Of a stretch of 64,000 nt of DNA, positions 1 through 9,069 are shown piece by piece. Within the stretch, counting starts at the first letter, position 1. Each line of letters opens with the position of its first letter. Below the pieces are notes generated by a model that saw only the letters and a program-made list of their open reading frames with translations, made no database searches and was not told where the DNA came from. The stretch is from JAXJQF01 sp036311285. GTDB taxonomy: Bacteria > Pseudomonadota > Gammaproteobacteria > Enterobacterales > Succinivibrionaceae. The stretch is taken from positions 1-64,000 of the forward strand of contig JAXJQF010000006.1 in NCBI GenBank assembly GCA_036311285.1, read 5' to 3'. The translations under genes and the position numbers were made by a program.

Positions 1-111
1 ATCAACAGGACTAAAATTACATTTAAATCGTTTTGCAATTCTTTTAGTACTGTAATGCTTTTCTTTCCAAAGTCTATACATTTCTAATTTATCTTCATAT
101 GTATGCTTCAT
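1..111 (-). CDS. IS3-family (IS150-like) transposase OrfA, N-terminus only
   Basis: An open frame enters the window at base 1 and reads on the minus strand from an ATG at 111. Only the first 37 codons are present. They begin MKHTYEDKLEMYRLW and continue into STKRIAKRFKC, which looks like the first helix-turn-helix of IS150/InsJ-type OrfA proteins, where it helps bind the element's terminal repeats. A GC-rich hairpin of the kind found at transposon ends lies just upstream (120-149). The family call rests on a short stretch plus this context. The rest of the element is outside the window, so I cannot say whether it is intact. Confidence 0.5.
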   Translation of the reverse strand, partial: MKHTYEDKLEMYRLWKEKHYSTKRIAKRFKCNFSPVD

Positions 112-119
112 AAATAAAA

Positions 120-152
120 CCCCCGAAAGTTTTGTTCAACTATCGGGGGTCA
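120..152 (-). mobile_element. Probable terminal end of the IS element, with terminator-like hairpin
   Basis: CCCCCGA (120-126) and TCGGGGG (143-149) form a perfect 7-bp inverted repeat. On the minus strand the sequence starts TGACCCCCGATAG, has the hairpin, then TTTTATTT, and reaches the transposase ATG within ten bases. A TGA-type end fits the TG...CA termini of IS3 elements, which would put the boundary near base 152. Because it is followed by a T run, the hairpin should also stop transcription coming from ddh before it enters the transposase. The exact boundary is inferred; the other end and the target duplication are outside the window. Confidence 0.45.
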
Positions 153-217
153 CTCTATATTAAAGGAACTTTTTTCATTTGTAATTTCTAGTTGTCTAAT
201 TTAAATTAGCTTATAAA

Positions 218-1195
218 TTATAAAAGTGTAGAAATTAAAGTTTTATGGTCTTGCGCTGATAAGTAAGCTGGTGCGATGTCTAATGCTGTTAAACATCCTT
301 TCTTACCTTCGTTACTTAATCTATAAGCAGCGCGAGCATATGCTACTAGTACAGATGATGTAAATTCTGGGTTTGAATCAAGTTTTAAGCTGTATTCAAT
401 AATGTGCTTATTTGTACCAGTGTTCCCAGAACGAATTACAAAACCACCGTGAGCAATGCCACTATGGTTTTTTGAGAATTCTTCTTCAGAGATGAAGTTT
501 ACGATAGTATCATAATCAGCAAAATAGTTTGGCATAGTCTTAATTTCGTTTTCGATCGAAGTAGCATCTGCGCCATCTTCAAGAACTACGAAACATTCAC
601 GTAAGTGCTTTTCACGAGTTGTTAAGTCAGGATTAGTTCCTGAGCGAACAGCTGTTAATGCTTCATCCTTTGGAATAGTGTATTGTTTTGCATTCTTTAC
701 TCCTGCAATTCTTCTGATTGCGTCAGAGTGACCTTGGCTTACTCCTTTACCCCAAAAAGTATAGTCTTTGCCAACCGGTAGAATAGCACCTGCATAAGCG
801 CGGTTGATAGAGAATAAACCTGGATCCCAACCTATTGAAATAACACCTAATTTGCCAGATTCTTGAGCGTTTTTGTCAACATTTGCAAAATGCTCAGGGA
901 TTTTTGCGTGTGTATCAAAACTATCAACAACATTGAAGTATTTTACATATTCTGGAGTTTGTTCTGGTAAATCCGTTGCACTACCACCACACAAAATTAA
1001 AACATTAATTTTATCTTTCCAATCTAAAATGTTGTCAATTGAAATAACTGGAACATTTTGTGAAGCAATCTTTAAAGAATCTGGTGATCTTCTGGTAAAA
1101 ACTGCTACCAATTCCATGTCTGGGTTTTGTGTAATAGAGTTTTCAACTCCTCTGCCTAAATTTCCGTATCCTAAGATACCAATACGAATAGTCAT
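218..1195 (-). CDS. ddh: meso-diaminopimelate D-dehydrogenase
   Basis: 325-residue NADP-dependent enzyme that converts tetrahydrodipicolinate and ammonia to meso-diaminopimelate in one step, supplying lysine and peptidoglycan precursors. The N-terminal Rossmann motif GYGNLG is at residues 9-14. Family signatures such as GWDPGLFSINR, FWGKGVSQGHSDAIRR and the HGGFVIRSG region track the Corynebacterium enzyme (about 320 residues) throughout. I start at the ATG at 1195 because AAGGA lies just upstream; the open frame runs further 5' but that extension has no family similarity. Most gammaproteobacteria use the succinylase route, so this gene may be acquired, and an IS end lies about 70 bp downstream. 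It is separated from mrcA upstream by a terminator. Confidence 0.92.
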   Translation of the reverse strand: MTIRIGILGYGNLGRGVENSITQNPDMELVAVFTRRSPDSLKIASQNVPVISIDNILDWKDKINVLILCGGSATDLPEQTPEYVKYFNVVDSFDTHAKIPEHFANVDKNAQESGKLGVISIGWDPGLFSINRAYAGAILPVGKDYTFWGKGVSQGHSDAIRRIAGVKNAKQYTIPKDEALTAVRSGTNPDLTTREKHLRECFVVLEDGADATSIENEIKTMPNYFADYDTIVNFISEEEFSKNHSGIAHGGFVIRSGNTGTNKHIIEYSLKLDSNPEFTSSVLVAYARAAYRLSNEGKKGCLTALDIAPAYLSAQDHKTLISTLL

Positions 1196-1280
1196 GATTA
1201 AATCCTTTTTAAAACTTTTTATTTGTTGTTCTTCAAGTAGTGAAACAATAACATGATAAACTTTAATAAGTAAAGAAAAA

Positions 1281-1320
1281 AATGAGGTGTTTTGAAGAAA
1301 ATTTTTCAAAAAACCTCATT
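1281..1320 (-). terminator. Rho-independent terminator of mrcA
   Basis: AATGAGGT (1281-1288) pairs with ACCTCATT (1313-1320), and the inner bases extend the stem. Read on the minus strand after the mrcA stop codon, the hairpin is followed by a T-rich run, so it should separate mrcA from ddh. Confidence 0.8.
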
Positions 1321-1338
1321 TACCTGTCTGAACAGATT

Positions 1339-3780
1339 TTAGAACAAATCATCGATTGTTTCGGGTTCCTTGTAAGGACTGTTGTTTTCTGTGTCGTACG
1401 AGAAATCCGCATCTTCAATGTATGGAGAGTTGATGATAATATCTATATCTTTCATAAAATATTCTTGGTAACCAACAATATTGCTTGAGTATACAGTGTT
1501 TGGAGGAGTTATCTTTTTAGTAGGAACATCTTTTAAAGCTCCTTTCATGTACTCGATCCATATAGGTAGAGCAGCTTTTCCTCCTGATTCGCCACGGCCT
1601 AATGGTCTAGAGTAATCGTCAAATCCAACCCATACCGTAGTTGCTAGATCTTTAGAGAAACCCGAGAACCAAGCGTCTCTACTTTGGTTAGTTGTTCCTG
1701 TTTTGCCTGCAATGTCGTTTCTTTTTAATTCTCTTGCTTTACTACCAGTTCCCCAAAAAGAACCATTATTGTTATGTCCACCAAAAATAACGCTACTTAG
1801 AGCTTCTGACATTAAGAATGCATTGGCTTTTGTTATGATTTGAGGAGCAAAAGCGTTTTCTTCTTGAATTTTGGCTTCGTTTTCAATTTTTTCTATTTCA
1901 ATGCTATTTTTAATGGAGTCGTCACAAAAATCACATGCTACTGCAGGGTTTGCTTGGTATATAGTTAGGTTGTTTTCACCAAGCTCAATCCTGTCAATTA
2001 AGTAAGGTTCAATTTTATAACCATTGTTGGCAAAGGCTGCATATCCTGTCGCTAATTCTAGTGGGGTTACTTCATACGCTCCTAGAGCTAAAGAATCATT
2101 CTTATGAGATCTTTGGACTTCAAAACCAAACTTTTCTAGATGTTTAGCGAAATTTTCAATACCGAGAGCTCTTATAAGTCTAACAGATACTACATTCTTA
2201 GATTTAGCTATTGCAACTCTTAATGGTATGTAGCCTTCGTAAACGTTTGGAGAGTTCTTAGGTGACCAATTTGAGTTGCTGTATGAATTCCATACTGAAA
2301 TAGGAGCATCAAGCATAAGTGTTGCTAATGAGTAGTTATTTGCTAGTGCTGCAGAGTATAGGAATGGTTTAATGTTTGAACCTGCTTGTCTCTTCGCTTG
2401 TTCTACTCTGTTAAACTTACTTTTTAGATAACTAAAACCACCAACTAATGCTTTAATTGCACCATCTTTAGTATCAATTGAAACTAAAGCTGATTCAATA
2501 TTTGGTATTTGTCTTAGAATGTATTTGTCATTCTTTTTTTCAACATAAACAAGGTCACCAACCTTTAAAACTTCATGTACAGTCTTAGGAGACGGGCCTG
2601 TGTATGAATCAGTCTTAAATGGTTTTGCCCATTTTATAGCGTTCCATTCAATTTTTTGATATTTGTCGCTTCGTAGATAAATAGTAGCTGAATTATCTTT
2701 GTTTAATTTAGTTACTATTGCGGGTTTTAGGATTTCAAACGATTTTGATTTGCGTAATGAAGTTTCCAAAGTTTTTTCATTAGAAATGTTTATATTTTCT
2801 TTTTCTACGAAGTTGTATGGTTTTCTAAAGCCATGTCTTGTGTCATAGTCCATAAGCCCTTTGTATACGGCGTTGTTAGCAGCGGTTTGATTTTTACTTA
2901 AAATGGTTGAATAAACTTTATAACCATCTGTATAAACGCTTTCACCGTATTTACTTTCAAGCTTTAATCGAATTGACTCTGCTACATACTTAGCGTCGAG
3001 TTCAATTGGAGAACTATGATAGCTTGCAACAATTGGTTCGTTCTTTGCAGTTTCATATTCTTCAGGAGTAATCATGTTTAATGTTAGCATTCTATTTAAA
3101 ACATGATTTCTTCTTTTGAGAGCATTCTTTGGATTTGAAATAGGGTTTAATGTACTTGGAGCTTTTGGTAAGCCTGCAATGATTGCGGCTTCACCTAATG
3201 TTAATTGATCAACAGTTTTGCCAAAATAAACATATGCAGCAGCACCAATACCATACGAATGATGTCCTAATGCTATCTTGTTTAGGTATAACTCAAAAAT
3301 TTCATCTTTAGTTAATATTTGCTCAATCTTTAAAGCAATAAATATTTCTTGAATCTTTCTAGTAAATGTCTTTTTGTTAGTTAAAAAGAAGTTTCTTGCT
3401 ATTTGTTGAGTTAGGGTGCTTGCACCTTGAGCTTTTCTACCTGTTTTTAAATAAATAAGACCTGCTCGAGTTATGCCAATAGGATCAATACCGTAATGTT
3501 CGTAGAAACGAGCATCTTCTGTTGCTAAAAAAGCGTTCTTAATATTTTGTGGAATATCGTTGAATCTTAAAGGAATGCGTCGTTTTTCTCCAAACTCACC
3601 AATAAGTTTTCCGTCAGCAGAATATATCCTTAAAGGTATTTCATATGAAACATTTTTTAAAATTTCTACATTTGGAAGAGTTTTTTGCGTAAAATAATAG
3701 TAAATGCAGCATAAACCCACGATTATGTTGAACGTAAACAACCCAAACCAAATTATTCTTCTAGTCCATTTTAGTAACAT
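1339..3780 (-). CDS. mrcA: Penicillin-binding protein 1A (class A, bifunctional)
   Basis: 813-residue inner-membrane peptidoglycan synthase; the E. coli protein has 850. One transmembrane anchor lies at about 11-30. The GT51 glycosyltransferase domain (about 60-230) has the catalytic Glu88 in EDARFYEHYG and the GASTLTQQ motif. The transpeptidase domain has SNIK (Ser468, acylated by penicillin), SKN (527-529) and KTG (693-695). An OB-like insert separates the two domains. It is divergent from pilM, the ponA/com arrangement found in Haemophilus and the mrcA/hof arrangement of E. coli. All catalytic motifs are intact. Confidence 0.96.
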   Translation of the reverse strand: MLLKWTRRIIWFGLFTFNIIVGLCCIYYYFTQKTLPNVEILKNVSYEIPLRIYSADGKLIGEFGEKRRIPLRFNDIPQNIKNAFLATEDARFYEHYGIDPIGITRAGLIYLKTGRKAQGASTLTQQIARNFFLTNKKTFTRKIQEIFIALKIEQILTKDEIFELYLNKIALGHHSYGIGAAAYVYFGKTVDQLTLGEAAIIAGLPKAPSTLNPISNPKNALKRRNHVLNRMLTLNMITPEEYETAKNEPIVASYHSSPIELDAKYVAESIRLKLESKYGESVYTDGYKVYSTILSKNQTAANNAVYKGLMDYDTRHGFRKPYNFVEKENINISNEKTLETSLRKSKSFEILKPAIVTKLNKDNSATIYLRSDKYQKIEWNAIKWAKPFKTDSYTGPSPKTVHEVLKVGDLVYVEKKNDKYILRQIPNIESALVSIDTKDGAIKALVGGFSYLKSKFNRVEQAKRQAGSNIKPFLYSAALANNYSLATLMLDAPISVWNSYSNSNWSPKNSPNVYEGYIPLRVAIAKSKNVVSVRLIRALGIENFAKHLEKFGFEVQRSHKNDSLALGAYEVTPLELATGYAAFANNGYKIEPYLIDRIELGENNLTIYQANPAVACDFCDDSIKNSIEIEKIENEAKIQEENAFAPQIITKANAFLMSEALSSVIFGGHNNNGSFWGTGSKARELKRNDIAGKTGTTNQSRDAWFSGFSKDLATTVWVGFDDYSRPLGRGESGGKAALPIWIEYMKGALKDVPTKKITPPNTVYSSNIVGYQEYFMKDIDIIINSPYIEDADFSYDTENNSPYKEPETIDDLF

Positions 3781-3877
3781 AGCTTTTATATCTTCATAAT
3801 TATCACTGATTTTTTGATAATTATAATATAAATTGTTATCTATCTCAAAAATGGATGTTTAAAAAAAAATATTTTTT

Positions 3878-3891
3878 TTACGTTTGCGTAA
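3878..3891. promoter_or_regulatory. Short palindrome in the mrcA-pilM divergent promoter region
   Basis: TTACG (3878-3882) and CGTAA (3887-3891) are perfect inverted arms four bases apart, in the 166-bp space between mrcA and pilM, about 55 bp before the pilM ATG. In Haemophilus the equivalent com operon is controlled by Sxy and CRP at a CRP-S site with arms TGCGA/TCGCA and a six-base spacer. This palindrome does not have that spacing, so a CRP-S identity is not supported. I did not find convincing -35/-10 boxes here. Confidence 0.3.
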
Positions 3892-3946
3892 TTTAAGTTT
3901 ATTATGTTAGAACAAGTTAAAATGTTTAATCAGCACGGATGCAAAT

Positions 3947-5014
3947 ATGGCTGGAATGAAAAATAAAGGTACTCTTTATCCACTAATTGGTGTGGATTTT
4001 GGGAGTCATACAATTAAAGCGGTTGCAGTTTCTGGTAAGGCAGATAATTTTCAGATAGTAAGTCTTGCGGAAGTTCCAACACCTAAGAACAGTATCAAAG
4101 ATAGTAAAATCGTTGATATTGATAAGGTGGTTCAATCTACAAGAACATTATTGAAACATGTTCATGCTAAATCTAAATATATTGCAACATCGGTATCTGG
4201 TTCTAGTGTTATCTCAAAAATAATACAAACCGATTTAGGTTTGAGTGACGCAGATTTAGGTGAAGAAATCAGAACTGAGTCTGAACAACTATTCCCATTC
4301 TCATTGGAAGAAGTTAGTTTAGACTATGAAGTACTGGGAACAAATCTAAGTGATACAACTAAACAGGATGTATTAGTTTGTGGTACTAGAAATGAATTAG
4401 TTGAATGTCGTGTAGTCATTTTCGACATGTTAGGAATGTCAACAAAGGTATGTGACGTAGCCTCTCATGCTATTGCAAGAGCGGTTAAGGCGATGTATCC
4501 TACTTATAGGGATAAGGCTTCAAGTCAAGTTACTGCAATTGTTGATATTGGAGCTAACGACATGACTTTTGCTGTTTTATATCAAGGTGAAATCATCCAC
4601 CAAAGAATTCAATCTTTTGGTTGTGAGGTGTTAAACACTATGATTGCTAATAACAGTGGAGAAGGTGCAGAAAGCGTAGAAAGATCTAAGATAGAAGGTA
4701 CTTTACCTGATAGTTCTAAGGCGATTGTTACTACGTTTTCTAATGATGTAGTAATGCATATCAAGAGAAATATTCAACAATTTACATCATCATCTAGTCA
4801 TCGTCAGGTAAATAATATTGTTTTAACTGGTGGTGCTTTCTTACTTAAAGATATTGGTGAAAATGTTAAGAAGAGTTTCAACTCTTATAAAGTAGAAATT
4901 CCTGATATGTTTAAGTCCAACCCACAATTTAAGACAGAATTTAACCAAACGGGTTGTAAGTATATGACAGCTCTTGGTTTAGCTTTAAGGAGTTTTGAAC
5001 CATGTCCAATATAA
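3947..5014 (+). CDS. pilM: Type IV pilus inner-membrane platform protein PilM
   Basis: 355-residue cytoplasmic actin/FtsA-like protein that binds the N-terminal tail of PilN and links the alignment complex to the pilus motor. The nucleotide-binding fold is seen in IGVDFGSHTIK (14-24), a second phosphate loop DIGANDMTF, and the adenosine motif LTGGAFLLKDI near the C-terminus. It is the first gene of pilMNOPQ and overlaps pilN by 13 bases, which suggests translational coupling. A GGAT about eight bases upstream could serve the first ATG; a second ATG three codons on is a possible alternative start. Confidence 0.93.
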   Translation: MAGMKNKGTLYPLIGVDFGSHTIKAVAVSGKADNFQIVSLAEVPTPKNSIKDSKIVDIDKVVQSTRTLLKHVHAKSKYIATSVSGSSVISKIIQTDLGLSDADLGEEIRTESEQLFPFSLEEVSLDYEVLGTNLSDTTKQDVLVCGTRNELVECRVVIFDMLGMSTKVCDVASHAIARAVKAMYPTYRDKASSQVTAIVDIGANDMTFAVLYQGEIIHQRIQSFGCEVLNTMIANNSGEGAESVERSKIEGTLPDSSKAIVTTFSNDVVMHIKRNIQQFTSSSSHRQVNNIVLTGGAFLLKDIGENVKKSFNSYKVEIPDMFKSNPQFKTEFNQTGCKYMTALGLALRSFEPCPI

Positions 5015-5613
5015 ACTTACTTCCATGGCGCCAAGAACTAACAGAAAGATTAAGAAAAGCTTTCATGAATTCTGTTCTGTTATGTTTTGCAGTTGGTGCG
5101 GGTATTGCGTTCTTAATCTATCTTGCTTTCGCATATCAAATTGATAGACAAGAGAGTCGTAATACTCAATTAAAGAACGAGATTGCAAAGGTTGATCAGA
5201 AGATCGCTGAAATTGCTAAATTGAAAGAACAAATTCAGCAATTAAAGGATCGTATGAATGCTATCAATACTTTGCAACAAAGTCGTAATATCCCTGTTCA
5301 TTTATTCTCTGATTTGCCAACAATTGTTGCATCAGGTGTATATTTGAATAAGATGAGTTTGAATGGTAATACTGTTAATGTTAATGGTTTAACAGAAGCT
5401 AATACACGCTTATCATCAATGATAAGAAACATTGATAATAGCAAGTGGTTAGGTAACGGTAGTATTGCTCAAACTAAAGCAGAGTCTAAAGATGGTAAGA
5501 GAATTTTACCAACTCTTCCTGATGGTTTGTATGAATTCAATATGCAATTCAATATCTTAGGTGAAGGAAATAATGCTAAGAATACAAATAACAAGAAAAG
5601 AGGGGGTAAATAA
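5002..5613 (+). CDS. pilN: Type IV pilus assembly protein PilN
   Basis: 203-residue bitopic inner-membrane protein. It opens with INLLPWR (4-10), the conserved cytoplasmic peptide that docks into PilM. One transmembrane helix follows (about 22-45), then a coiled coil rich in Lys, Glu and Gln (about 50-95) and a ferredoxin-like periplasmic domain. It pairs with PilO to form the alignment subcomplex between the platform and the secretin. The stop codon overlaps the pilO ATG. The family is usually about 180-200 residues, so the length is normal. Confidence 0.92.
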   Translation: MSNINLLPWRQELTERLRKAFMNSVLLCFAVGAGIAFLIYLAFAYQIDRQESRNTQLKNEIAKVDQKIAEIAKLKEQIQQLKDRMNAINTLQQSRNIPVHLFSDLPTIVASGVYLNKMSLNGNTVNVNGLTEANTRLSSMIRNIDNSKWLGNGSIAQTKAESKDGKRILPTLPDGLYEFNMQFNILGEGNNAKNTNNKKRGGK

Positions 5614-6269
5614 TGGCTATTGATTTAAATGTATCAAATATTGATATTAAGCGCGTAGAAACATGGCCAGCTCCTTTACGTTATTTAACATGTTTAGTAG
5701 TTGCGGTAGTTGTAGTGGTTCTATCATGGTTCTTAGTTACAGAAGATCAAAGTAACTCACTTGAAAAGTTAGAAAACACTGAAGGTGCTTTACGTAGTGA
5801 ATATATTGAAAAGGCTAGAGTAGCTGTTAATTTAGATCAATATATTGAACAAAAGATTGAATTGGAATCTAAGTTAGAATCTCAATTACGTCAATTACCT
5901 AACAATAACGAAGTTGCAAATTTATTAGACGATATCAGTTTTATTGCTCAAGATAATGGTTTACAGTTGATTAGTATCAAGTGGGAACCAGAAATTAAGC
6001 AAGAAATTTATACTGAATTGCCTATGTCTATTCAAGTTACTGGTACTTACGAACAGTTAGGTAAGTTTACAGAAGATTTATCTGCACTTCCTCGTATCGT
6101 TACAATGGCTAAATTTGATTTAGAACACGTTGGCGGTAAGGATGCTAAGCCTACAAATGAACTTCTTGATATGAAGATGTTAGCTAAGACTTATCGTTAC
6201 AACGAAGAAGAAGCTACTAAGGCTCGTGAACGTGCTGATAGAAGAAATAAGCGAAGAGGTGGTAGATAA
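5613..6269 (+). CDS. pilO: Type IV pilus assembly protein PilO
   Basis: 218-residue inner-membrane protein with one transmembrane segment at about 25-44, a coiled coil in the next 50 residues, and a periplasmic domain containing ISIKWEPE and TGTYEQLGKFTEDLS, typical of PilO. It forms heterodimers with PilN and contacts PilP. The C-terminus is unusually basic (ending NKRRGGR). It overlaps pilN and pilP by single bases, so the five genes are almost certainly one transcript. Confidence 0.92.
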   Translation: MAIDLNVSNIDIKRVETWPAPLRYLTCLVVAVVVVVLSWFLVTEDQSNSLEKLENTEGALRSEYIEKARVAVNLDQYIEQKIELESKLESQLRQLPNNNEVANLLDDISFIAQDNGLQLISIKWEPEIKQEIYTELPMSIQVTGTYEQLGKFTEDLSALPRIVTMAKFDLEHVGGKDAKPTNELLDMKMLAKTYRYNEEEATKARERADRRNKRRGGR

Positions 6270-6799
6270 TGAAGCGTACTTATTTAGTTACAACACTTCT
6301 TGTTGCAGGATTAAGTTTAGTAGGTTGTCAAAAGTACACAGATGATATCTCTGTATTCTGTGAAACACAGTTAAAGCAATCTCCTAGTCCGATTGAACCT
6401 TTACCAGAAGTTACAAATTTTGTGGCTATGGAATTTGAACCTAAGACAGATCGTATGCCTTTCGTTTTACCAAAGCCAGAAATAGCAATGGTTCAACATG
6501 TTAAGCAATTGAATTGTGAACAACCAGATCGTGAAAGAGCTATTGAAGAATTAGAACAATTTGCTTTAGATAACTTATTCATGAAGGGTACACTTGTTCA
6601 TGAAGGGAAATTGAAGGCTTTAGTACAAACAGCTGAAGGTGATTTAGTTCGTGTTGTACCAGGCATGCATATGGGTTTAAACTTTGGTAAGGTTATTCGA
6701 GTTGCCCCTGATGTTGTTGAAGTGGAAGAATTCATTTCTGACGGCAAAGGTTGTTGGGATAAGCGTACAACTCGTTTAGATATTATAATTGCAGAATAA
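6269..6799 (+). CDS. pilP: Type IV pilus lipoprotein PilP
   Basis: 176-residue lipoprotein with signal peptide and lipobox LVGC; the lipidated residue should be Cys20. PilP bridges the PilN/PilO complex and the N0 domain of the secretin PilQ. The C-terminal beta domain contains LKALVQTAEGDLVRV and VRVVPGMHMGLNFGKVIRV, matching the family's GxYMGxNxGxV region. It ends about 20 bases before pilQ. Confidence 0.92.
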   Translation: MKRTYLVTTLLVAGLSLVGCQKYTDDISVFCETQLKQSPSPIEPLPEVTNFVAMEFEPKTDRMPFVLPKPEIAMVQHVKQLNCEQPDRERAIEELEQFALDNLFMKGTLVHEGKLKALVQTAEGDLVRVVPGMHMGLNFGKVIRVAPDVVEVEEFISDGKGCWDKRTTRLDIIIAE

Positions 6800-6821
6800 G
6801 AAAGGCAGGCAGGAAAAAATT

Positions 6822-8939
6822 ATGAACTTTCAAAAGAAGAAATTAGGGCTTTTGGTAATGCTAGCAACAGTTGCTGGTGTAATGATGCCTGCTGAGGCAG
6901 CTACAAAGCTTGAAAATGTAAAGATTAATGATTCGTTAGCAAGTCAAACTAGAATTGAATTACAATTCGATGGTCCAGTTGCTGCTTATCAAGAAAGATT
7001 ACAATACTCTCCAGAACAATTAGTGATCAACTTAAATGATGCTGAATCAGCATTGTTAAAGGACTCTATGGACTTAAATGTTAAGGCTGTTAAGGGTCTA
7101 AAAGTATCTCAAAACGGTGAAAACCTAGATGTTGTTGTTGGTTTAGAAAGCTTAGTTGCTTATGAAGTAAGTCAACAAGGTAACTCATTATTCTTGACAT
7201 TAGGTAATGATCCAAGAGTTACTGCTGCAACAAACGCAGTTAAGACTCCTACAATCGTTAGTTCAGATGTTAAGGGTGTTGCTTCTGGTATTAACAGAAT
7301 TAATAATGTAAACTTCAAGAAAGGTTCTAAGGGTGAAGGTTTAACTGTTGTTACATTAGACAACAAGAACGCAGCTCTAGAGTTACAAAAGAAGGGTACT
7401 CATTTATTAGCTAAGTTCCATGGTACTTCAGTAGTTTCAGATTTCTTAGCAATCATGGATGTTGCAGATTACTCAACTCCGATCAAGTCTATCGATATCT
7501 CTGAAAATTCAGACGGTACTGTTTTAGATTTTGCTATGTACAATGCAGACTTTGATGCTAATTTTGATCAAAATGGTGAAACTGTAGTTATCAATGTTGC
7601 TAAGAAGAAGCCTACAATTAAGGCTAATTCAGCTCCTAAGTACAATGGTAAGTTATTATCTTTATCATTCCAAGATATTCCAGTACGTAACGCGTTAAAG
7701 ATCTTAGCTGAAGAAATCAAGATTAACTTAGTTATGAACGATTCAGTTCAAGGTAATATTACTGTTAATTTTGATAGTGTTCCTTGGGATCAAGCTTTAG
7801 ATACAATTTTACGTGTTAAGGGCTTAGACAAGAGAATTGAAGATTCTATCTTATTAGTTGGTAAGCAAGATGAATTAGCTGAATATGAACAAAAGCAATT
7901 AGAAGAAATCGAAAAGAAATCTGCTAAGGAACCGTTAATCACTGAATTTATCCAAATCAACTATGCTAAGGCTGCTGATTTTGTTAAGTTAATCAGTACT
8001 AAGGATTCTGAATTGTCAATCAGTGCTTCTAACAACAATTCAGGTTCAAATGGTAGTAATTCAGATTCTTCTGACAGCTTATTATCATCAAGAGGTACTG
8101 TAACAGTTGATGAAAGAACTAATACTTTAATCATCAAGGATACAGAAGCTTCAATTGCAAATATCAGACGTTTAATCGATGCGTTAGATAGTCCAGTAGA
8201 ACAAGTTGTTATCGAAGCTCGTTTAGTAACAGTTGACGAATCTGTTACTGAAGAAATGGGTATCAGATGGGGTAACTTAGGTTCTGGTGGTAACCCTGGT
8301 ATGAGTACTACTCGTGGTGGTAATAGCAGTACTACATGGAATACAGAAGCTGGTACTATGATGCCATTACCAAGTGATAAGGGTAGCGGTGGATTGTTAA
8401 GTATTAAGCATTATGGTAGTTTAGTTAACTTAGATTTAACTTTATCTGCATATGAAGCTGAAAATAGAACAGAAATCATTGCTAGTCCTAGAGTTACAAC
8501 TACTAACCAAAAAGAAGCTTTAATCGAACAAGGTTATGAAATTCCAGCAGTTTCATCAGCTTCAAATGGTGCTACAACAGTAGAATGGAAGAAGGCTGTA
8601 TTAAGTTTAGGCGTTACTCCTCAAATTACTCCTGATGACAGTGTATTCTTAGATATCGAAGTTAAGCAAGACGAACTTGGTGATAAGATTACAACAACTA
8701 ATGGTGAAGCAATCTCAATTGCAACTCGTCATTTAGAAACATCAGTATTAGTTGGTAACGGTGAAACATTAGTGTTAGGTGGTATTTTCCAACAAACATT
8801 AAAGCGTGATGTTTACAAGGTACCATTACTAGGTGATATTCCAGTATTAGGTTGGTTCTTCTCAAGTACTTCTAATTCAAATAACAAGCGTGAAGTGTTA
8901 GTATTTATTACTCCTCGCATTGTTAAGGAAGCTCAATAA
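6822..8939 (+). CDS. pilQ: Type IV pilus secretin PilQ
   Basis: 705-residue outer-membrane secretin through which the pilus is extruded and DNA may be taken up. A signal peptide ends near AEA (24-26). One or two AMIN-like domains follow (about 27-265), then an N0/STN domain (LLSLSFQDIPVRNALKILAE), an N1 domain (FIQINYAKAADFVKLIS) interrupted by a Ser/Asn-rich loop, and the secretin core ending LLGDIPVLGWFFSS and EVLVFITPRIV. I choose the ATG at 6822, preceded by AGGA seven bases upstream, over an upstream TTG. It is closer in length to Pseudomonas PilQ (about 714) than to Haemophilus ComE (about 445). Confidence 0.94.
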   Translation: MNFQKKKLGLLVMLATVAGVMMPAEAATKLENVKINDSLASQTRIELQFDGPVAAYQERLQYSPEQLVINLNDAESALLKDSMDLNVKAVKGLKVSQNGENLDVVVGLESLVAYEVSQQGNSLFLTLGNDPRVTAATNAVKTPTIVSSDVKGVASGINRINNVNFKKGSKGEGLTVVTLDNKNAALELQKKGTHLLAKFHGTSVVSDFLAIMDVADYSTPIKSIDISENSDGTVLDFAMYNADFDANFDQNGETVVINVAKKKPTIKANSAPKYNGKLLSLSFQDIPVRNALKILAEEIKINLVMNDSVQGNITVNFDSVPWDQALDTILRVKGLDKRIEDSILLVGKQDELAEYEQKQLEEIEKKSAKEPLITEFIQINYAKAADFVKLISTKDSELSISASNNNSGSNGSNSDSSDSLLSSRGTVTVDERTNTLIIKDTEASIANIRRLIDALDSPVEQVVIEARLVTVDESVTEEMGIRWGNLGSGGNPGMSTTRGGNSSTTWNTEAGTMMPLPSDKGSGGLLSIKHYGSLVNLDLTLSAYEAENRTEIIASPRVTTTNQKEALIEQGYEIPAVSSASNGATTVEWKKAVLSLGVTPQITPDDSVFLDIEVKQDELGDKITTTNGEAISIATRHLETSVLVGNGETLVLGGIFQQTLKRDVYKVPLLGDIPVLGWFFSSTSNSNNKREVLVFITPRIVKEAQ

Positions 8940-8966
8940 TAACTAATCTAAAGTAATAATTTATAG

Positions 8967-8995
8967 AAAGCTCTCAATATTGGGAGCTTTTTTTT
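8967..8995 (+). terminator. Terminator of the pilMNOPQ operon
   Basis: AAAGCTCTCA and TGGGAGCTTT form a 10-bp stem with one G-T pair and a four-base loop, followed by a run of T. Confidence 0.85.
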
Positions 8996-9069
8996 ATATA
9001 TATAATATCTATTTTAGAAAATATTATATAATCTAGAAATCAAATTCATTTTAATTAAATTAATAATAT

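Noticed and set aside
3947..8939. DNA uptake signal sequences of Haemophilus type
   Set aside because: I looked for repeated AAGTGCGGT-like or ACAAGCGGT-like 9-mers around the pilus genes and saw none.
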